DNA of 64,000 bases from Sphingomonadaceae bacterium 3R27C6 (lineage in GTDB: Bacteria > Pseudomonadota > Alphaproteobacteria > Sphingomonadales > Sphingomonadaceae), in the NCBI GenBank assembly GCA_005503215.1, contig SCNS01000014.1:59588-123587 (forward strand). The letters are read 5' to 3'. Positions within the stretch are counted from its first letter, which is position 1; the number at the start of each line of letters is the position of its first letter. Below, one piece after another: positions 34,635-44,401 of this stretch. The notes beneath the pieces are model-generated. The model did no database searches. It saw only the letters and a program-made list of their open reading frames with translations, and was not told where the DNA came from. The position numbers and the translations under genes are program-made.

Positions 34635-35665
34635 TGGAACGCGAGACCCAATTTATCGGCCAATCGGCGGCGTTTCAGGACGCGGTCGAACGCGCGAGTC
34701 TTGCGGCCTCGCTCGACCGCCCGGTGCTGGTGATCGGCGAGCGCGGCACCGGCAAGGAATTGATCGCCGAGCGCCTCCACCGGCTGTCGACGCGCTGGGA
34801 TCGCCCCTATGTGATCATGAACTGCGCGGCGATGCCCGAGACGCTGATCGAGTCCGAATTGTTCGGGCACGAGGCGGGGGCTTTCACCGGCGCGACGCGC
34901 ACGCGCGCGGGGCGGTTCGAGGAGGCCGATGGCGGCACCTTGTTCCTCGACGAACTCGCGACGATGTCGATGGGCGCGCAGGAGCGCCTGCTCCGCGCGG
35001 TCGAATATGGCGAGGTGACGCGCGTCGGATCGTCGCGCCCGATCCGCGTCGACGTGCGTATCGTCGCGGCGACGAACGAGCATTTGCCCGCGCTCGCCGA
35101 GGATAATCGCTTCCGCGCCGACCTGCTCGACCGGCTGTCGTTCGAGGTCATCACCCTGCCCCCGCTGCGTGCGCGCGAAGGCGATATCGAAGTGCTCGCC
35201 GAATATTTCGGGCAGCGCATGGCGGCGGTGCTCGGCTGGGACGAATGGCCGGGTTTCGGCCCGCGCGCGCTCGCGGCGATGGAGGGGCACGACTGGCCGG
35301 GCAATGTCCGCGAACTGAGGAATGTGATCGAGCGCGCGATCTATCGCTGGGCCGACGCCGAAAAGCCGGTCGACGCGCTGAGCTTCGATCCGTTCGCGAG
35401 CCCGTGGCAGCCGGTATCGCGCAAGGTCCCCGCACGGCCCGAGGCGTCCGCCCCGGCGCCGGCGAACGACGCAGCGCACGCGGCCGCCGCTCCGCCTTCG
35501 GGCCCGGTCAGCGATTTGCGCGCGGCGGTCGACGCGTATGAAAAGCAGATTTTGTCGGACACGATGGCACGCTGCCGCTTCAACCAGAAGGTCGCGGCCG
35601 AGGCGCTGGGATTGAGCTACGACCAGATCCGCCACGCGCTGAAAAAGCACGGGCTGAATCAGTAG
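34634..35665 (+). CDS. pspF: Psp operon sigma-54 activator PspF
   Basis: 343 residues from the ATG at 34634. There is no N-terminal receiver domain, as in PspF. The AAA+ domain begins FIGQSAAFQDAVERA and has GERGTGKELIAERLH (Walker A), the GAFTGA loop that contacts sigma-54, GGTLFLDEL (Walker B) and WPGNVRELRNVIERA. An Ala/Pro linker leads to a C-terminal Fis-type helix-turn-helix (KVAAEALGLSYDQIRHALKK). It is divergent from the psp operon, with binding dyads at its own start. Confidence 0.94.
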   Translation: MERETQFIGQSAAFQDAVERASLAASLDRPVLVIGERGTGKELIAERLHRLSTRWDRPYVIMNCAAMPETLIESELFGHEAGAFTGATRTRAGRFEEADGGTLFLDELATMSMGAQERLLRAVEYGEVTRVGSSRPIRVDVRIVAATNEHLPALAEDNRFRADLLDRLSFEVITLPPLRAREGDIEVLAEYFGQRMAAVLGWDEWPGFGPRALAAMEGHDWPGNVRELRNVIERAIYRWADAEKPVDALSFDPFASPWQPVSRKVPARPEASAPAPANDAAHAAAAPPSGPVSDLRAAVDAYEKQILSDTMARCRFNQKVAAEALGLSYDQIRHALKKHGLNQ

Positions 35666-35667
35666 CT

Positions 35668-36177
35668 TTATTGCCCCGGCAACTGCGCGTTCAACGCCTC
35701 GAGCACCGCATCCTGCGTCGAGGCGAGATCGGCGAGCCGGTCGCGTAGCGCATAGATGTCGGGAAGCCCGTCGATCTGTTCGTCGACGCTGCGCTCAAGA
35801 TAGAGGCGATCGATATCGGCCAGCGCCGCGGTGAGCGGCGCGCGCGCGGCGGTCAGCCGCGAGATCGCCTGTTGCGCGACGACCCAGCGTTCGCTGGCGA
35901 CGGGGGCGCCCGCGGCGGCCGAAACCGCCGACGCGGTCGCAGATCGTTCGGCGGCGAAGGCCTGCTGACCCGCAGCACCATCCGATTCCCAGCGCTGGAG
36001 CCGGCCGGCAAGGTCGGTGGGCAGCGGCCCCGGGGGCGCGACGACGACCGCGGGGGGCGCGACATCGAATCGCCCCTCGATCGCGCGCTTTGCCAGCGAG
36101 GGTCCGTCATTGGCCTGCGTCGCGGCGCAGGCGGGCAGCGGCAGGAGCAGCGGAGCAAAAAGAAAGGCGCGCTTCAT
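35668..36177 (-). CDS. Putative lipoprotein, 169 aa
   Basis: Start at ATG 36177 (MKRAFLFAPLLLPLPACAAT); an LPAC lipobox ends the signal peptide. The mature part is Pro-rich at first, then helical with heptads (ALADIDRLYLERSVDEQI, LRDRLADLASTQDAVLEALN). No known domain. It converges with pspF and ends two bases after its stop. Envelope location next to the psp locus is suggestive but proves nothing. Confidence 0.7.
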   Translation of the reverse strand: MKRAFLFAPLLLPLPACAATQANDGPSLAKRAIEGRFDVAPPAVVVAPPGPLPTDLAGRLQRWESDGAAGQQAFAAERSATASAVSAAAGAPVASERWVVAQQAISRLTAARAPLTAALADIDRLYLERSVDEQIDGLPDIYALRDRLADLASTQDAVLEALNAQLPGQ

Positions 36178-36287
36178 CGCCGCCCCTGATATGGGCGCAC
36201 CGACGGCGCAGCAAGCACCGAATCGGCAGCGCGCGCGATAATCGGTGCAGCCCCGCGCTTTTGGATGAAAAGCACGGGATTTGGCGG

Positions 36288-36316
36288 TTGACAGCACGCG
36301 CCTGGCTCGCTAGTGG
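36288..36316 (+). promoter_or_regulatory. Promoter for rplU-rpmA
   Basis: TTGACA, a 17-base spacer, then TAGTGG, about 90 bases before the rplU ATG. The -35 box is consensus. Confidence 0.65.
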
Positions 36317-36405
36317 CGCTGACTTTCCCGCATGCCGGAAAAATCGCCTGCTTTGGCGGGTGACTGGCAGCGTGGGTGTTTTAGTTTCTGATTGGATGGA
36401 AGACC

Positions 36406-36894
36406 ATGTTCGCAATCGTGCGCACGGGCGGCAAGCAGTATCGCGTCGCCGCTGGAGACAAGATCGCCGTTGAAAAGATCGACGGCGAAGCTGGCGACAC
36501 CGTGTCGCTGGGCGACATCCTGCTGGCCGGTGACGGCGGCGAAGTGAAGAGCGCCGACGGCCTCGTCGTTTCGGCCGAGATCATCGCCCAGACGCGCGGC
36601 GAAAAGGTCATCGTCTTCAAGAAGCGCCGCCGGCATAACTATCGCCGCCGCAACGGTCACCGCCAGTCGCTGACGCTGCTGCGCATCCTCGCCGTCGGCG
36701 ACGCCAAGAAGGCCGCGCCGAAGAAGGAAGCCGCTCCGAAGGCAGAGGCCGCTCCGGCCGCCGAAGCCAAGGCTGCCGCACCCGCCAAGGAAGCCGCGCC
36801 CAAGAAGGCCGCTGCTCCGAAGACCGAAGCCGCTGCCGAAGCGCCCGCAAAGAAGCCCGCTGCCAAGAAGGCAGCCCCCAAGAAGGAAGCCTGA
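36406..36894 (+). CDS. rplU: 50S ribosomal protein L21 with Ala/Lys-rich tail
   Basis: Residues 1-100 are canonical L21 ([40 protein letters not shown]). About 60 further residues are Ala/Lys/Pro repeats ([17 protein letters not shown] type), like a histone H1 tail, giving 162 residues against about 103. The basic tail contrasts with the acidic tail of S16. It heads rplU-rpmA. Confidence 0.96.
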   Translation: MFAIVRTGGKQYRVAAGDKIAVEKIDGEAGDTVSLGDILLAGDGGEVKSADGLVVSAEIIAQTRGEKVIVFKKRRRHNYRRRNGHRQSLTLLRILAVGDAKKAAPKKEAAPKAEAAPAAEAKAAAPAKEAAPKKAAAPKTEAAAEAPAKKPAAKKAAPKKEA

Positions 36895-36946
36895 GCGCGG
36901 CAACGCCGCTCGGCCTCTCGAACGAACGAATTAAGGAGCATCAGTC

Positions 36947-37216
36947 ATGGCACATAAGAAAGCAGGCGGTTCTTCGCGCAACGGTCGCGACTCAGCCGGC
37001 CGCCGCCTTGGCGTGAAGAAGTTCGGCGGTCAGGAAGTGATCGGCGGCAACATTATCGTGCGTCAGCGCGGCACCAAGGTTTACCCGGGTGTCAACGTTG
37101 GCATGGGCAAGGACCACACGCTGTTCGCAACCGCCGACGGCCAGGTCCGATTCCACGATGGCAAGCTTGGCCGCAAATATGTGTCGGTCGACGCCATGGC
37201 GGAAGCCGCCGAATAA
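36947..37216 (+). CDS. rpmA: 50S ribosomal protein L27
   Basis: 89 residues: [20 protein letters not shown], then [20 protein letters not shown] and [18 protein letters not shown]. The N-terminus reaches the peptidyl-transferase centre. It starts with AHKKAGG directly, so no N-terminal cleavage as in Firmicutes is expected. It follows rplU by 52 bases and ends before a terminator. Confidence 0.97.
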   Translation: MAHKKAGGSSRNGRDSAGRRLGVKKFGGQEVIGGNIIVRQRGTKVYPGVNVGMGKDHTLFATADGQVRFHDGKLGRKYVSVDAMAEAAE

Positions 37217-37295
37217 GGACGATCTTCCAGGGTCGTCCACCAAGGGATGACCCGGAACGGTCCTTTCCGCCTCCAGCGGAAACAAAGTTCGAAAA

Positions 37296-37330
37296 GAGGG
37301 AGACGGGTCACCCCCGTACTCCCTTTTTTC
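37296..37330 (+). terminator. Intrinsic terminator after rpmA
   Basis: GAGGGAGACGGG-TCAC-CCCCGTACTCCC followed by TTTTTTC; stem with one internal mismatch pair. Confidence 0.8.
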
Positions 37331-37456
37331 TTGTCCAAAATCCGTCACTTGTGACGATCGGGCGCGAAAACGGGGCCATCCATCTCCCTCCATATCGAAT
37401 GTCGTCAAAGCGTCACCATCTGGCGCCAAGGCGACAGGCATTGGGAGTTTGAAAAG

Positions 37457-38053
37457 ATGTTCGCGCGTACCGAAAGACTGTTGCTGCGGCCCGGCTGGCA
37501 GGAAGACGCCCCGGCGCTCGCCCGGGCGATCGGCGAGGAAGCGGTGGTCCGCAATCTCGCGACCGCACCCTGGCCCTATGGCGAAGAAGAAGCCCAGAAG
37601 TTCCTGAGCCTTCCCGTCGATCCCGACCAGCCGCGTTTCCTGATCTTTGCCCGCACCGGCGGCGCACCGCGCCTCGTTGGCGGCTGCGGCATTTCGCCGA
37701 GCCCGGAAGGCGCGCTGGAAATGGGTTACTGGATCGCGCGGCCCTATTGGGGCCTGGGTTTCGCGACCGAGGCCGGACGCCAGCTCATCCATATCGCGCG
37801 CGCGATGAACCTGCCGAAGCTGTCGGCGGGCCACTTCCTCGACAATCCGGCGTCGGGCGCGGTGCTGCGCAAGCTTGGTTTCAAGCCCACCGGCAAGGTC
37901 GCGCAGCGCTATAGTCTGGCGCGCGGCGGCGAGGCGGCGTGTGCGCTGTTCGAAGAAGGCGACGCCGATGCCGATGCTGTCGTCACCCCGATGCGAAGCC
38001 GCATCGGGGTGGACGAGGATTTCCGTGAGGAATTGCGCCTGATGGCGGCGTAA
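37457..38053 (+). CDS. GNAT family N-acetyltransferase (RimJ/RimL type)
   Basis: 198 residues. ARTERLLLRPGWQEDAPALA is the typical start of RimJ/RimL-like enzymes, and GYWIARPYWGLGFATEAGRQ holds the acetyl-CoA-binding region, followed by NPASGAVLRKLGF. The acceptor (protein N-terminus or small molecule) is unknown. It lies after rplU-rpmA, a place where such a gene is commonly seen between rpmA and obgE in this group; obgE itself is not here. Confidence 0.9.
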   Translation: MFARTERLLLRPGWQEDAPALARAIGEEAVVRNLATAPWPYGEEEAQKFLSLPVDPDQPRFLIFARTGGAPRLVGGCGISPSPEGALEMGYWIARPYWGLGFATEAGRQLIHIARAMNLPKLSAGHFLDNPASGAVLRKLGFKPTGKVAQRYSLARGGEAACALFEEGDADADAVVTPMRSRIGVDEDFREELRLMAA

Positions 38054-38060
38054 CGATTCT

Positions 38061-38187
38061 CCCCTCCCTGAAAGGGAGGGGTGCGAAGACTTGGCCGCCT
38101 TGCGGCCTAGTCGTAGCGGGGGTGGGTGCAGTCTCGAAAAGAACGCCTTCGGCTACCCACCCCTAGCCCCTCCCTAGAAGGGAGGGG
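38061..38187. repeat. Composite palindromic element, type B (copy 3)
   Basis: Outer hairpins CCCCTCCCTGAAAGGGAGGG and CCCCTCCCTAGAAGGGAGGG surround an inner CGTAGCGGGGGTGGGTGCAG / CTACCCACCCCTAGC region. It sits between the converging GNAT and DUF937 genes. The layout matches 20178-20328. Confidence 0.75.
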
Positions 38188-38193
38188 AACAAG

Positions 38194-38787
38194 TCACCCA
38201 CGCATCTTGTTGACCATGCCCATGATGTCGTCGAGCGGATTGCCGTCGCCGTCCATGTCGAGCATCTTGCCGAGGCCGCCCAGGCTTCCGCCGAGGCCGC
38301 CCGCCGCGGGGGCAGCACCGCCGCCCATCGCGCCGCCGAGCACATTGCCGAGCATACCGCCGAGGCCACCGCTTTCACCGCCCTGCCCGCCCTGCTTCGC
38401 CATATAGCCCGCGGCCATCATCGCGAGGATCGGCAGCATCTGCTTGAGAATCCCCGAATCGATCCCGGTCTGCGCGGCGGCCTGTCCGGCGACGGTGCGG
38501 CTGACATCCTTCGACCCAAAAATCTGCCCGAGCACGTCATTGCCCTGGCTTACCGGCGTAGGCTGCGATCCGAGCACCGAATCGAGCAGGCCGCCGCCGC
38601 CGAGCTGACCGAGCAGCCCGCCGAGTCCTTCGACCCCGCCGCCCGATTGCGCCTGTTTCTTGAAACCGCCGAGAATTGCGGGAAGCAGCGCGTCGGCGCC
38701 CTGTTTTGCCATCGCGGGCGGAATGCCCAGCTGGTTCGCCATCGATTCAATGCCGCCGGCCTGCGCCAAAATGTCGGTGAGATTCAT
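38194..38787 (-). CDS. DUF937 family protein
   Basis: 197 residues from the ATG at 38787 (MNLTDILAQAGGIESMANQL). The N-terminal GIPPAMAKQGADALLPAILG repeat and the later LGQIFGSKDVSRTVAGQAAA with ILKQMLPILAMMAAGYMAKQ are DUF937 marks. Gly-rich low-complexity stretches separate them. The C-terminal LDMDGDGNPLDDIMGMV resembles a calcium-binding DxDxDGNxLDD loop. Function unknown. Confidence 0.85.
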   Translation of the reverse strand: MNLTDILAQAGGIESMANQLGIPPAMAKQGADALLPAILGGFKKQAQSGGGVEGLGGLLGQLGGGGLLDSVLGSQPTPVSQGNDVLGQIFGSKDVSRTVAGQAAAQTGIDSGILKQMLPILAMMAAGYMAKQGGQGGESGGLGGMLGNVLGGAMGGGAAPAAGGLGGSLGGLGKMLDMDGDGNPLDDIMGMVNKMRG

Positions 38788-38966
38788 ATCGTCATACTCC
38801 CGCTTCGGCGCGGATCGGACACCGCGCCGATATGAATGAGTATAGCAGCGCGCGAGCGAAGAACGAGTCGGTCTTTTGACTGTCATTCTCAAATGCATAG
38901 TCCTAGCCTGCAACTGTTCGACTCGCCTCTTCCGGGTTGGGCCGCTTTTCTAGTGGGAGCTACACA

Positions 38967-39365
38967 ATGAGCATTTTCGGCAAGATCAAGGACGCCATCT
39001 TCGGCAAGAAAGCCGTCGCCGCAGAGCCCGCCGCTCCGGCCGCCCCCAGCCCCGTCGGCACCGCGCTCGACGCCGCGACGCAAGCCATGGCAGCAGCGGC
39101 CGCCGCGCCGGTCGATGTCGATGCGATCCTCACCGCCGAGGCCGCCAACGCCGGGCAGGATCTCAACTGGCGCACGTCGATCGTCGACCTGATGAAGCTG
39201 CTCGGGATCGATTCGAGCCTCGCCAACCGCAAGGAACTGGCACAGGAACTCGGCTATACCGGCGAACTCGACGGCAGCGCCGAAATGAATATCTGGCTGC
39301 ACAAGGCGGTGATGCGCGAACTCGCGGCGAACGGCGGCAAGGTGCCCGCCGACCTTACCGACTGA
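38967..39365 (+). CDS. DUF3597 family protein
   Basis: 132 residues: a short basic N-terminus MSIFGKIKDAIFGKKAVAAE, an Ala/Pro-rich linker, then the conserved domain LNWRTSIVDLMKLLGIDSSL, NRKELAQELGY and MNIWLHKAVMRELAANGG. The domain is LysM-like in later annotation of similar proteins, but no activity is known. It has its own terminator at 39388. Confidence 0.86.
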   Translation: MSIFGKIKDAIFGKKAVAAEPAAPAAPSPVGTALDAATQAMAAAAAAPVDVDAILTAEAANAGQDLNWRTSIVDLMKLLGIDSSLANRKELAQELGYTGELDGSAEMNIWLHKAVMRELAANGGKVPADLTD

Positions 39366-39387
39366 TAGACGGCCGATAATTTTCGAC

Positions 39388-39424
39388 GGGGGCCGGGAGG
39401 GCGGAGGCTTTCCCGGCCCCTTTT
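39388..39424 (+). terminator. Intrinsic terminator after DUF3597 gene
   Basis: GGGGCCGGGA, an 11-base loop, TTCCCGGCCCC, then TTTTC. Confidence 0.82.
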
Positions 39425-39489
39425 CGTTGACCGGCGCGCCCCCGCGCCTAGACAGGTTTCACAAGAAACAAGTCGCCAGGGAGCAGCCC

Positions 39490-41334
39490 GTGTCCAATCC
39501 GCTTTCCACCCCGATCAGCCGCCGCCAGACGCTCGCCACGCTCGGCGCGGGCACCGCTGGGCTCGCCCTCGCCGGTCCCGCGGCCGCGCTGCAGTCGCCG
39601 CCCAAGACCGACGCGCAGAAACTGCTCGATTCGGTCGCCGACAATCTGCTCGCGCTGTCGCCCGAAGGCGCGACCTCGCTCGGCATCGACACCGGCGCGC
39701 GCGCCGCGATGCGCGGGCGTCTCGGCGACCGGTCGGCGGCGGGACAGAAAACCGTCGCCGACACGCTCAAGGCCGACCTCGCGCGCGTCCGCGCGTTCGA
39801 CAAGGCGGGGCTGGATCACAGCACGCGCACCAGCCTCGCGGTCGTCGAAAGCGCCTATGGCGTCGCGCTCGACGGCTTCGCCCTGCCTTATGGCGACGTC
39901 GCGGTCGGCGGCTGGCGCAACACGCCCTATGTCGTGATCCAGAATGTCGGCGCCTATCTCGACGTCCCCAAATTCCTCGATAGCGACCATCCGGTGAAGA
40001 ATGCCGCCGACGCCGAAGCCTATCTGTCGCGCCTCAACGCCTTTCCGGGCGTGCTCGACGGCGAGACCGAACGGCTGAAGGCCGCGGGCGGAAAGGGACT
40101 GATCGCCCCCGCCTTCCTGATCGACAAGGCAGTGAAGCAGATGGAGGCGAGCCTCGCCGACGCCAAGGCGGGCGGCTCGATGGTCGAAAGCCTCGTCCGC
40201 CGCACCGGCGCGGCGAAGATCGCGGGCGACTGGAGCGCGCGCTCGGCGAAGATCGTGCGGGGCCCCGTCGCCGCGGCGCTCGAACGCCAGCTCACCGCGA
40301 TGAAGGCGCAGCGGCCGAAAGCGACGATGGACGCCGGCATGTGGGCGCGGCCGGGCGGCGACGAATGGTATGCGTGGGGCCTCCGCGCCTCGACCACCAC
40401 GCGCATGACCCCCGACGAAATCCACGCGATGGGCCGCGAAGAACTCGCCGAACTCCACGGCCGGATGGACCCGATCCTCAAAAAGCTCGGCTATACGCAG
40501 GGCTCGGTCGGCGACCGGATGAACGCGCTCGCCAAGGATCCGCGCTTTAAATTCCCCGACAACGACGCCGGCCGCGCCGAAATCCACGCCTATATCCAGA
40601 CCTGGCTCGGCAAGATCCGCGCCGAGCTGCCGCGCGCCTTCCGCACGCTGGTGAAGGGCAATGTCGAGGTGAAGCGCCTGCCGCTCGCCGAGGAACCCGG
40701 CGCGCCCGCGGCCTATGGCGGCGCGGGGTCGATCGACGGCAGCGTTCCGGGCAAATTCTGGATCAACCTGCGCACCACCGAGCTCCACAGCAAATATTCG
40801 CTCCCCGATCTCACGATGCACGAAGCGATCCCGGGGCACGTCTGGCAGGGTGAATATGCGAACCAGATGCCGCTGATCCGCACGATGCTGGCGTTCAACG
40901 CCTATTCGGAAGGCTGGGCGCTCTATGCCGAACAGCTCGCCGACGAACTCGGCCTTTACGACGATTTCGAGGTCGGACGTTTGGGCTATCTCCAGTCGCT
41001 GGCGTTCCGCGCCTGCCGCCTCGTCGTCGACACCGGCCTCCACGCGAAGCGCTGGACGCGCGAGCAGGGCGTCGATTTCTTCGTCAAGGAAAATGGCTCG
41101 AACCCGCTCGAGGTCGCGAGCGAGGTCGACCGTTATTGCAGCTGGGCCGGGCAGGCATGCGGCTACAAGGTCGGGTATAGCGAGATCGTCCGCCAGCGCG
41201 GGCTCGCGCAAAAGGCGCTCGGCGCGAAATATGACCTCCGCGATTTCGACAATGTCGTCGTCGAGGGCGGCAACGTCCCGCTCGACGTGCTCGCGCAGAA
41301 TGTCGCGGCCTATGTGGCGGGTAAGAAGGCGTGA
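39490..41334 (+). CDS. DUF885 family (putative) metallopeptidase, Tat-exported
   Basis: 614 residues from a GTG at 39490, with AGGGAG seven bases upstream; this puts a twin-arginine signal at the N-terminus (SRRQTLATLGAGTAGLALAG). The catalytic-looking HEAIPGHVWQGEY motif and the later SEGWALYAEQLADELG glutamate are diagnostic of DUF885, a family of M1/M32-like zinc carboxy- or aminopeptidases. Substrate unknown. The next gene starts within its stop codon. Confidence 0.88.
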   Translation: MSNPLSTPISRRQTLATLGAGTAGLALAGPAAALQSPPKTDAQKLLDSVADNLLALSPEGATSLGIDTGARAAMRGRLGDRSAAGQKTVADTLKADLARVRAFDKAGLDHSTRTSLAVVESAYGVALDGFALPYGDVAVGGWRNTPYVVIQNVGAYLDVPKFLDSDHPVKNAADAEAYLSRLNAFPGVLDGETERLKAAGGKGLIAPAFLIDKAVKQMEASLADAKAGGSMVESLVRRTGAAKIAGDWSARSAKIVRGPVAAALERQLTAMKAQRPKATMDAGMWARPGGDEWYAWGLRASTTTRMTPDEIHAMGREELAELHGRMDPILKKLGYTQGSVGDRMNALAKDPRFKFPDNDAGRAEIHAYIQTWLGKIRAELPRAFRTLVKGNVEVKRLPLAEEPGAPAAYGGAGSIDGSVPGKFWINLRTTELHSKYSLPDLTMHEAIPGHVWQGEYANQMPLIRTMLAFNAYSEGWALYAEQLADELGLYDDFEVGRLGYLQSLAFRACRLVVDTGLHAKRWTREQGVDFFVKENGSNPLEVASEVDRYCSWAGQACGYKVGYSEIVRQRGLAQKALGAKYDLRDFDNVVVEGGNVPLDVLAQNVAAYVAGKKA

Positions 41335-42272
41335 CGGTGCGGCGCATGATGCAAAGCCTGTTCGGCGTGGCGCTGCTCGCGGCGGTTCCGGGTCATGCAT
41401 CCGAATCGCCCCCCCCGCACGGCGGCGCGCGCGTTACCATCGTGACGAGCGACGTCGATCGCTTTTACGCGCTTTATGATGACCCCGCCCTCGCCAGCCA
41501 GCCCGATGTGGTGGCGACGCGCTATCTGGCCGCCCCCACGCCGGGGCTGGCGGAATTCATGGTGATGCGCCGGATCACCCCCGAAAAGCTCGCCGCCGCG
41601 CTGCGCGACAAACGCCAGATCTTTGACGACGCGCGTGGCTGCGCGACCCACCTTCCCGATGTCCGCACGCGGCTTGTCGCCGCGACCGACCGCCTCGCCC
41701 AGCTTTATCCCGCGGCGAAATTCCCGCCGATCACCATCGCCATCGGCCGCGCCACGACGGCGGGGACGGCGAATGCGAACGGGCTGTACATCGGCCTCGA
41801 AGCCTTGTGCGCCGCCAAATTCATCGAAGCCGACGACGAGGACCGCTTCGTCCACGTCATCGCGCATGAATATGTCCACGCGCAGCAGCCGCTCGCGCAA
41901 GTCGAGGATCGCGAAGAATCGGTGCTGCGCGCCGCGCTCGTCGAAGGCGCCGCCGAATTTGTCGCCGAACAGATGTCGGGTTCGGTCGGCTATCCGCTGC
42001 TCCACATATGGGCCAAGGGACGCGAGAAGGAGCTGGAGACGGCTTTCCTCGCCGAGAAGGACGCCAAGGCGATCGGGTCGCGCTGGCTCTACAACAAACA
42101 AGGCGCGGACGGGTGGCCCGGCGACCTTGGTTATTGGGTCGGCTATCGCGTCGCGAAAAGCTATTACGGCCGGACCCCCGACAAGGCCGCGGCGATCAAG
42201 GCGATCATCGAGATGCGCGACCCCGCCGCGTTCCTCGCGGAGAGCGGTTGGACGCCCGGAATGAAGCTCTAG
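41331..42272 (+). CDS. Putative secreted zinc metalloprotease (HEYVH)
   Basis: About 313 residues from a GTG at 41331 that overlaps the previous stop (GTGA); ATGs at 41346/41349 are alternatives and keep the signal peptide MMQSLFGVALLAAVPGHA. The middle has HVIAHEYVHAQQPL, a HExxH zinc motif, followed 30-40 residues on by ALVEGAAEFVAEQM, which supplies a third-ligand glutamate. This is like DUF2268-type predicted proteases. Coupled to the DUF885 gene. Confidence 0.75.
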   Translation: MTVRRMMQSLFGVALLAAVPGHASESPPPHGGARVTIVTSDVDRFYALYDDPALASQPDVVATRYLAAPTPGLAEFMVMRRITPEKLAAALRDKRQIFDDARGCATHLPDVRTRLVAATDRLAQLYPAAKFPPITIAIGRATTAGTANANGLYIGLEALCAAKFIEADDEDRFVHVIAHEYVHAQQPLAQVEDREESVLRAALVEGAAEFVAEQMSGSVGYPLLHIWAKGREKELETAFLAEKDAKAIGSRWLYNKQGADGWPGDLGYWVGYRVAKSYYGRTPDKAAAIKAIIEMRDPAAFLAESGWTPGMKL

Positions 42273-42718
42273 GCGGGCAGCGGCGCAAGATCGGGTTCGA
42301 CGAAGGCGCGCCGCGCCGGGACCGAGAAGAGCAGTTCGCGGCTGTAGAAGCGTAGCGGCCAGTCGCGGCGGCCCACGTCGGAGCGTAGCAGCGCGTTGAC
42401 GCGCGCCGCGAGCTCGGTCTCCGCCGTCTCCGACAGGAACAGGCGCACGCCTGCGACATAGGCGCGGGTAATGCTATCGTGATAGCCGCCATGGTCGTCG
42501 TTCACGCCGCCGACGCTTTCGTTGAAGCGGCGGATGATGGTGGCGATCTCGGCGTCGATATCGACGTCGGGTCGCTCGGTCAGCAGCCAGAGGCATGCGC
42601 CGAGATGCGCCTCGTGCGTCCACGCTTCGCGCGGCAGCGCGCACGCCAGCAGGCCCTCGCCGAGCATGCGGATTTCGTCGTCGCGCGCGAACAGGCGCGG
42701 TTTATATTCGGTGGTCAT
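42269..42718 (-). CDS. Conserved hypothetical protein with WTHEAHL and HGGYHDSIT motifs
   Basis: 149 residues, no signal peptide or membrane helix. The conserved-looking His-rich motifs REAWTHEAHLGACLW and NDDHGGYHDSITRAYV suggest a metal or phosphate site in a helical protein; residues 20-110 look like a single domain. I do not recognise a named family. It converges with the metalloprotease gene, sharing 4 bases, and is co-directional with pckA downstream. Confidence 0.65.
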   Translation of the reverse strand: MTTEYKPRLFARDDEIRMLGEGLLACALPREAWTHEAHLGACLWLLTERPDVDIDAEIATIIRRFNESVGGVNDDHGGYHDSITRAYVAGVRLFLSETAETELAARVNALLRSDVGRRDWPLRFYSRELLFSVPARRAFVEPDLAPLPA

Positions 42719-42745
42719 GGGTCCGGTCCTTCCGGGTGATGTGCC

Positions 42746-42764
42746 ACCCGGAAGAGATCCGGGT
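42746..42764 (-). terminator. Short hairpin directly after pckA
   Basis: ACCCGGA-AGAGA-TCCGGGT, a seven-base stem starting 3 bases beyond the pckA stop. No U-run, so termination is uncertain. Confidence 0.35.
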
Positions 42765-42767
42765 CAA

Positions 42768-44369
42768 TTACGCTGCAACGGCCGCCTGCGGTGCGGCCTG
42801 GCGGACGCCTTCGTCGACATGGTCCGCAAATTGCGCGAAATTGTCGATGAATTGTCCGACGAGCGTTTGCGCGGTGCGGTCATAGGCCGCCTTGTCGGCC
42901 CACGCTTCGCGCGGATCGAGCAGCGCGCTGTCGACGCCCGGAACCGCGACGGGGACCATGAAGCCGAAATTCGGGTCCTTGCGGAATTCGGCGTCGTTGA
43001 GGCTGCCGTCGAGCGCGGCGTTGAGCAGCGCGCGCGTCGCCTTGATCGGCATGCGCTTGATGCCGTCCATCGTCGCCATGCCGCCGGTCCAGCCGGTGTT
43101 GACGAGCCAGCACTGGACGCCGCCCTTGGCGATGCGTTCTTTCAGGAGGTTGCCGTAGACCGACGGGTGGCGCGGCATGAAGGGGGCGCCGAAGCAGGTC
43201 GAGAAGGTCGCCTCGGGCTCGGTCACGCCGATCTCGGTCCCCGCGACGCGCGCGGTATAGCCCGAAAGGAAGTGATACATCGCCTGATCGGGGGTCAGCT
43301 TCGCGATCGGGGGCAGCACGCCATAGGCGTCGGCCGTCAGCATGATCACCGTCTTGGGCACCGGACCCATATTATGGTCCGATGTATTCGGAATGAAGTC
43401 GATCGGGTACGAACCGCGGCTGTTCTCGGCGAGGCTGTTGTCGTCGAAATCGAGCTCGCGGGTCACGGGGTCGATCACGACATTTTCGAGGATCGTGCCG
43501 AAACGCTTGGTCGTCGCAAAAATCTCGGGCTCGGCCTCGGGCGAGAGGCGGATCATCTTGGCGTAGCAGCCGCCCTCGAAATTGAAGACCGCGGTGTCCG
43601 ACCAGCCATGCTCGTCGTCGCCGATCAGCGTGCGCGAGGCGTCGGCCGACAGCGTCGTCTTGCCGGTGCCCGACAGGCCGAAGAAGACCGCGGTATCGCC
43701 CTTGGGCCCGATGTTCGCCGAGCAGTGCATCGGCATCACACCCTTTACGGGGAGCAGATAGTTGAGGATGCCGAACACCGACTTCTTCATCTCGCCGGCG
43801 TACTGCGTGCCGCCGATCAGGATCAGTTTTTCGGCAAAATTGACCGCGACGACGGTTTCGGTGCGCGTGCCGTGCTTCGCGGGATCGGCGCGGAAGCTCG
43901 GCAGGTCGATGATCGTATATTCGGTCGCGAACGCGGCGAGTTCGGCCGCGGTCGGGCGGCAGAGAAGCGTGCGGATGAACTGGCTGTGCCAGGCGAATTC
44001 GGTGACGACCTGCACCGCAACGCGATGTTCGGGCTGCGAGCCGCCGAACAGCTGCTGGCGATAGAGGCGCGGGCGCTGCGCGAGGTGCGCGAAGAAGTCG
44101 GCCTTCAAGGCCGCGAAATGATCGGGGGTCATCGGGACATTGGTCTTGCCCCACCAGATCGTGTCGGCGGTTTCGGCGTCCTGGACGATGAACTTGTCCT
44201 TGGCGCTGCGCCCGGTGTGCTTGCCGGTTTCGACGACCAGCGGGCCGTCCTTGGCGAGCAGGCCTTCGCCGTGGCGCACGGCGTCCTCAATCAGCGCCGA
44301 GGTGCCCCAGTTTTCGGCGACCTCCGCCTTCGTCTCGACGGTGTTCGCGCCGATCAATATCTTGGTCAT
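42768..44369 (-). CDS. pckA: Phosphoenolpyruvate carboxykinase (ATP)
   Basis: 533 residues from the ATG at 44369 ([20 protein letters not shown]). Oxaloacetate + ATP to PEP + CO2, first step of gluconeogenesis. Visible: [11 protein letters not shown], the P-loop [13 protein letters not shown], the metal site GDDEHGWSD, and NFEGGCYAK. It is divergent from chvI, a conserved alphaproteobacterial arrangement. A perfect palindrome 33 bases upstream is a likely operator. Confidence 0.97.
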   Translation of the reverse strand: MTKILIGANTVETKAEVAENWGTSALIEDAVRHGEGLLAKDGPLVVETGKHTGRSAKDKFIVQDAETADTIWWGKTNVPMTPDHFAALKADFFAHLAQRPRLYRQQLFGGSQPEHRVAVQVVTEFAWHSQFIRTLLCRPTAAELAAFATEYTIIDLPSFRADPAKHGTRTETVVAVNFAEKLILIGGTQYAGEMKKSVFGILNYLLPVKGVMPMHCSANIGPKGDTAVFFGLSGTGKTTLSADASRTLIGDDEHGWSDTAVFNFEGGCYAKMIRLSPEAEPEIFATTKRFGTILENVVIDPVTRELDFDDNSLAENSRGSYPIDFIPNTSDHNMGPVPKTVIMLTADAYGVLPPIAKLTPDQAMYHFLSGYTARVAGTEIGVTEPEATFSTCFGAPFMPRHPSVYGNLLKERIAKGGVQCWLVNTGWTGGMATMDGIKRMPIKATRALLNAALDGSLNDAEFRKDPNFGFMVPVAVPGVDSALLDPREAWADKAAYDRTAQTLVGQFIDNFAQFADHVDEGVRQAAPQAAVAA

Positions 44370-44401
44370 CTGCCTTCGCCTTTCCTTGTCCGGCGGCGTC
44401 G

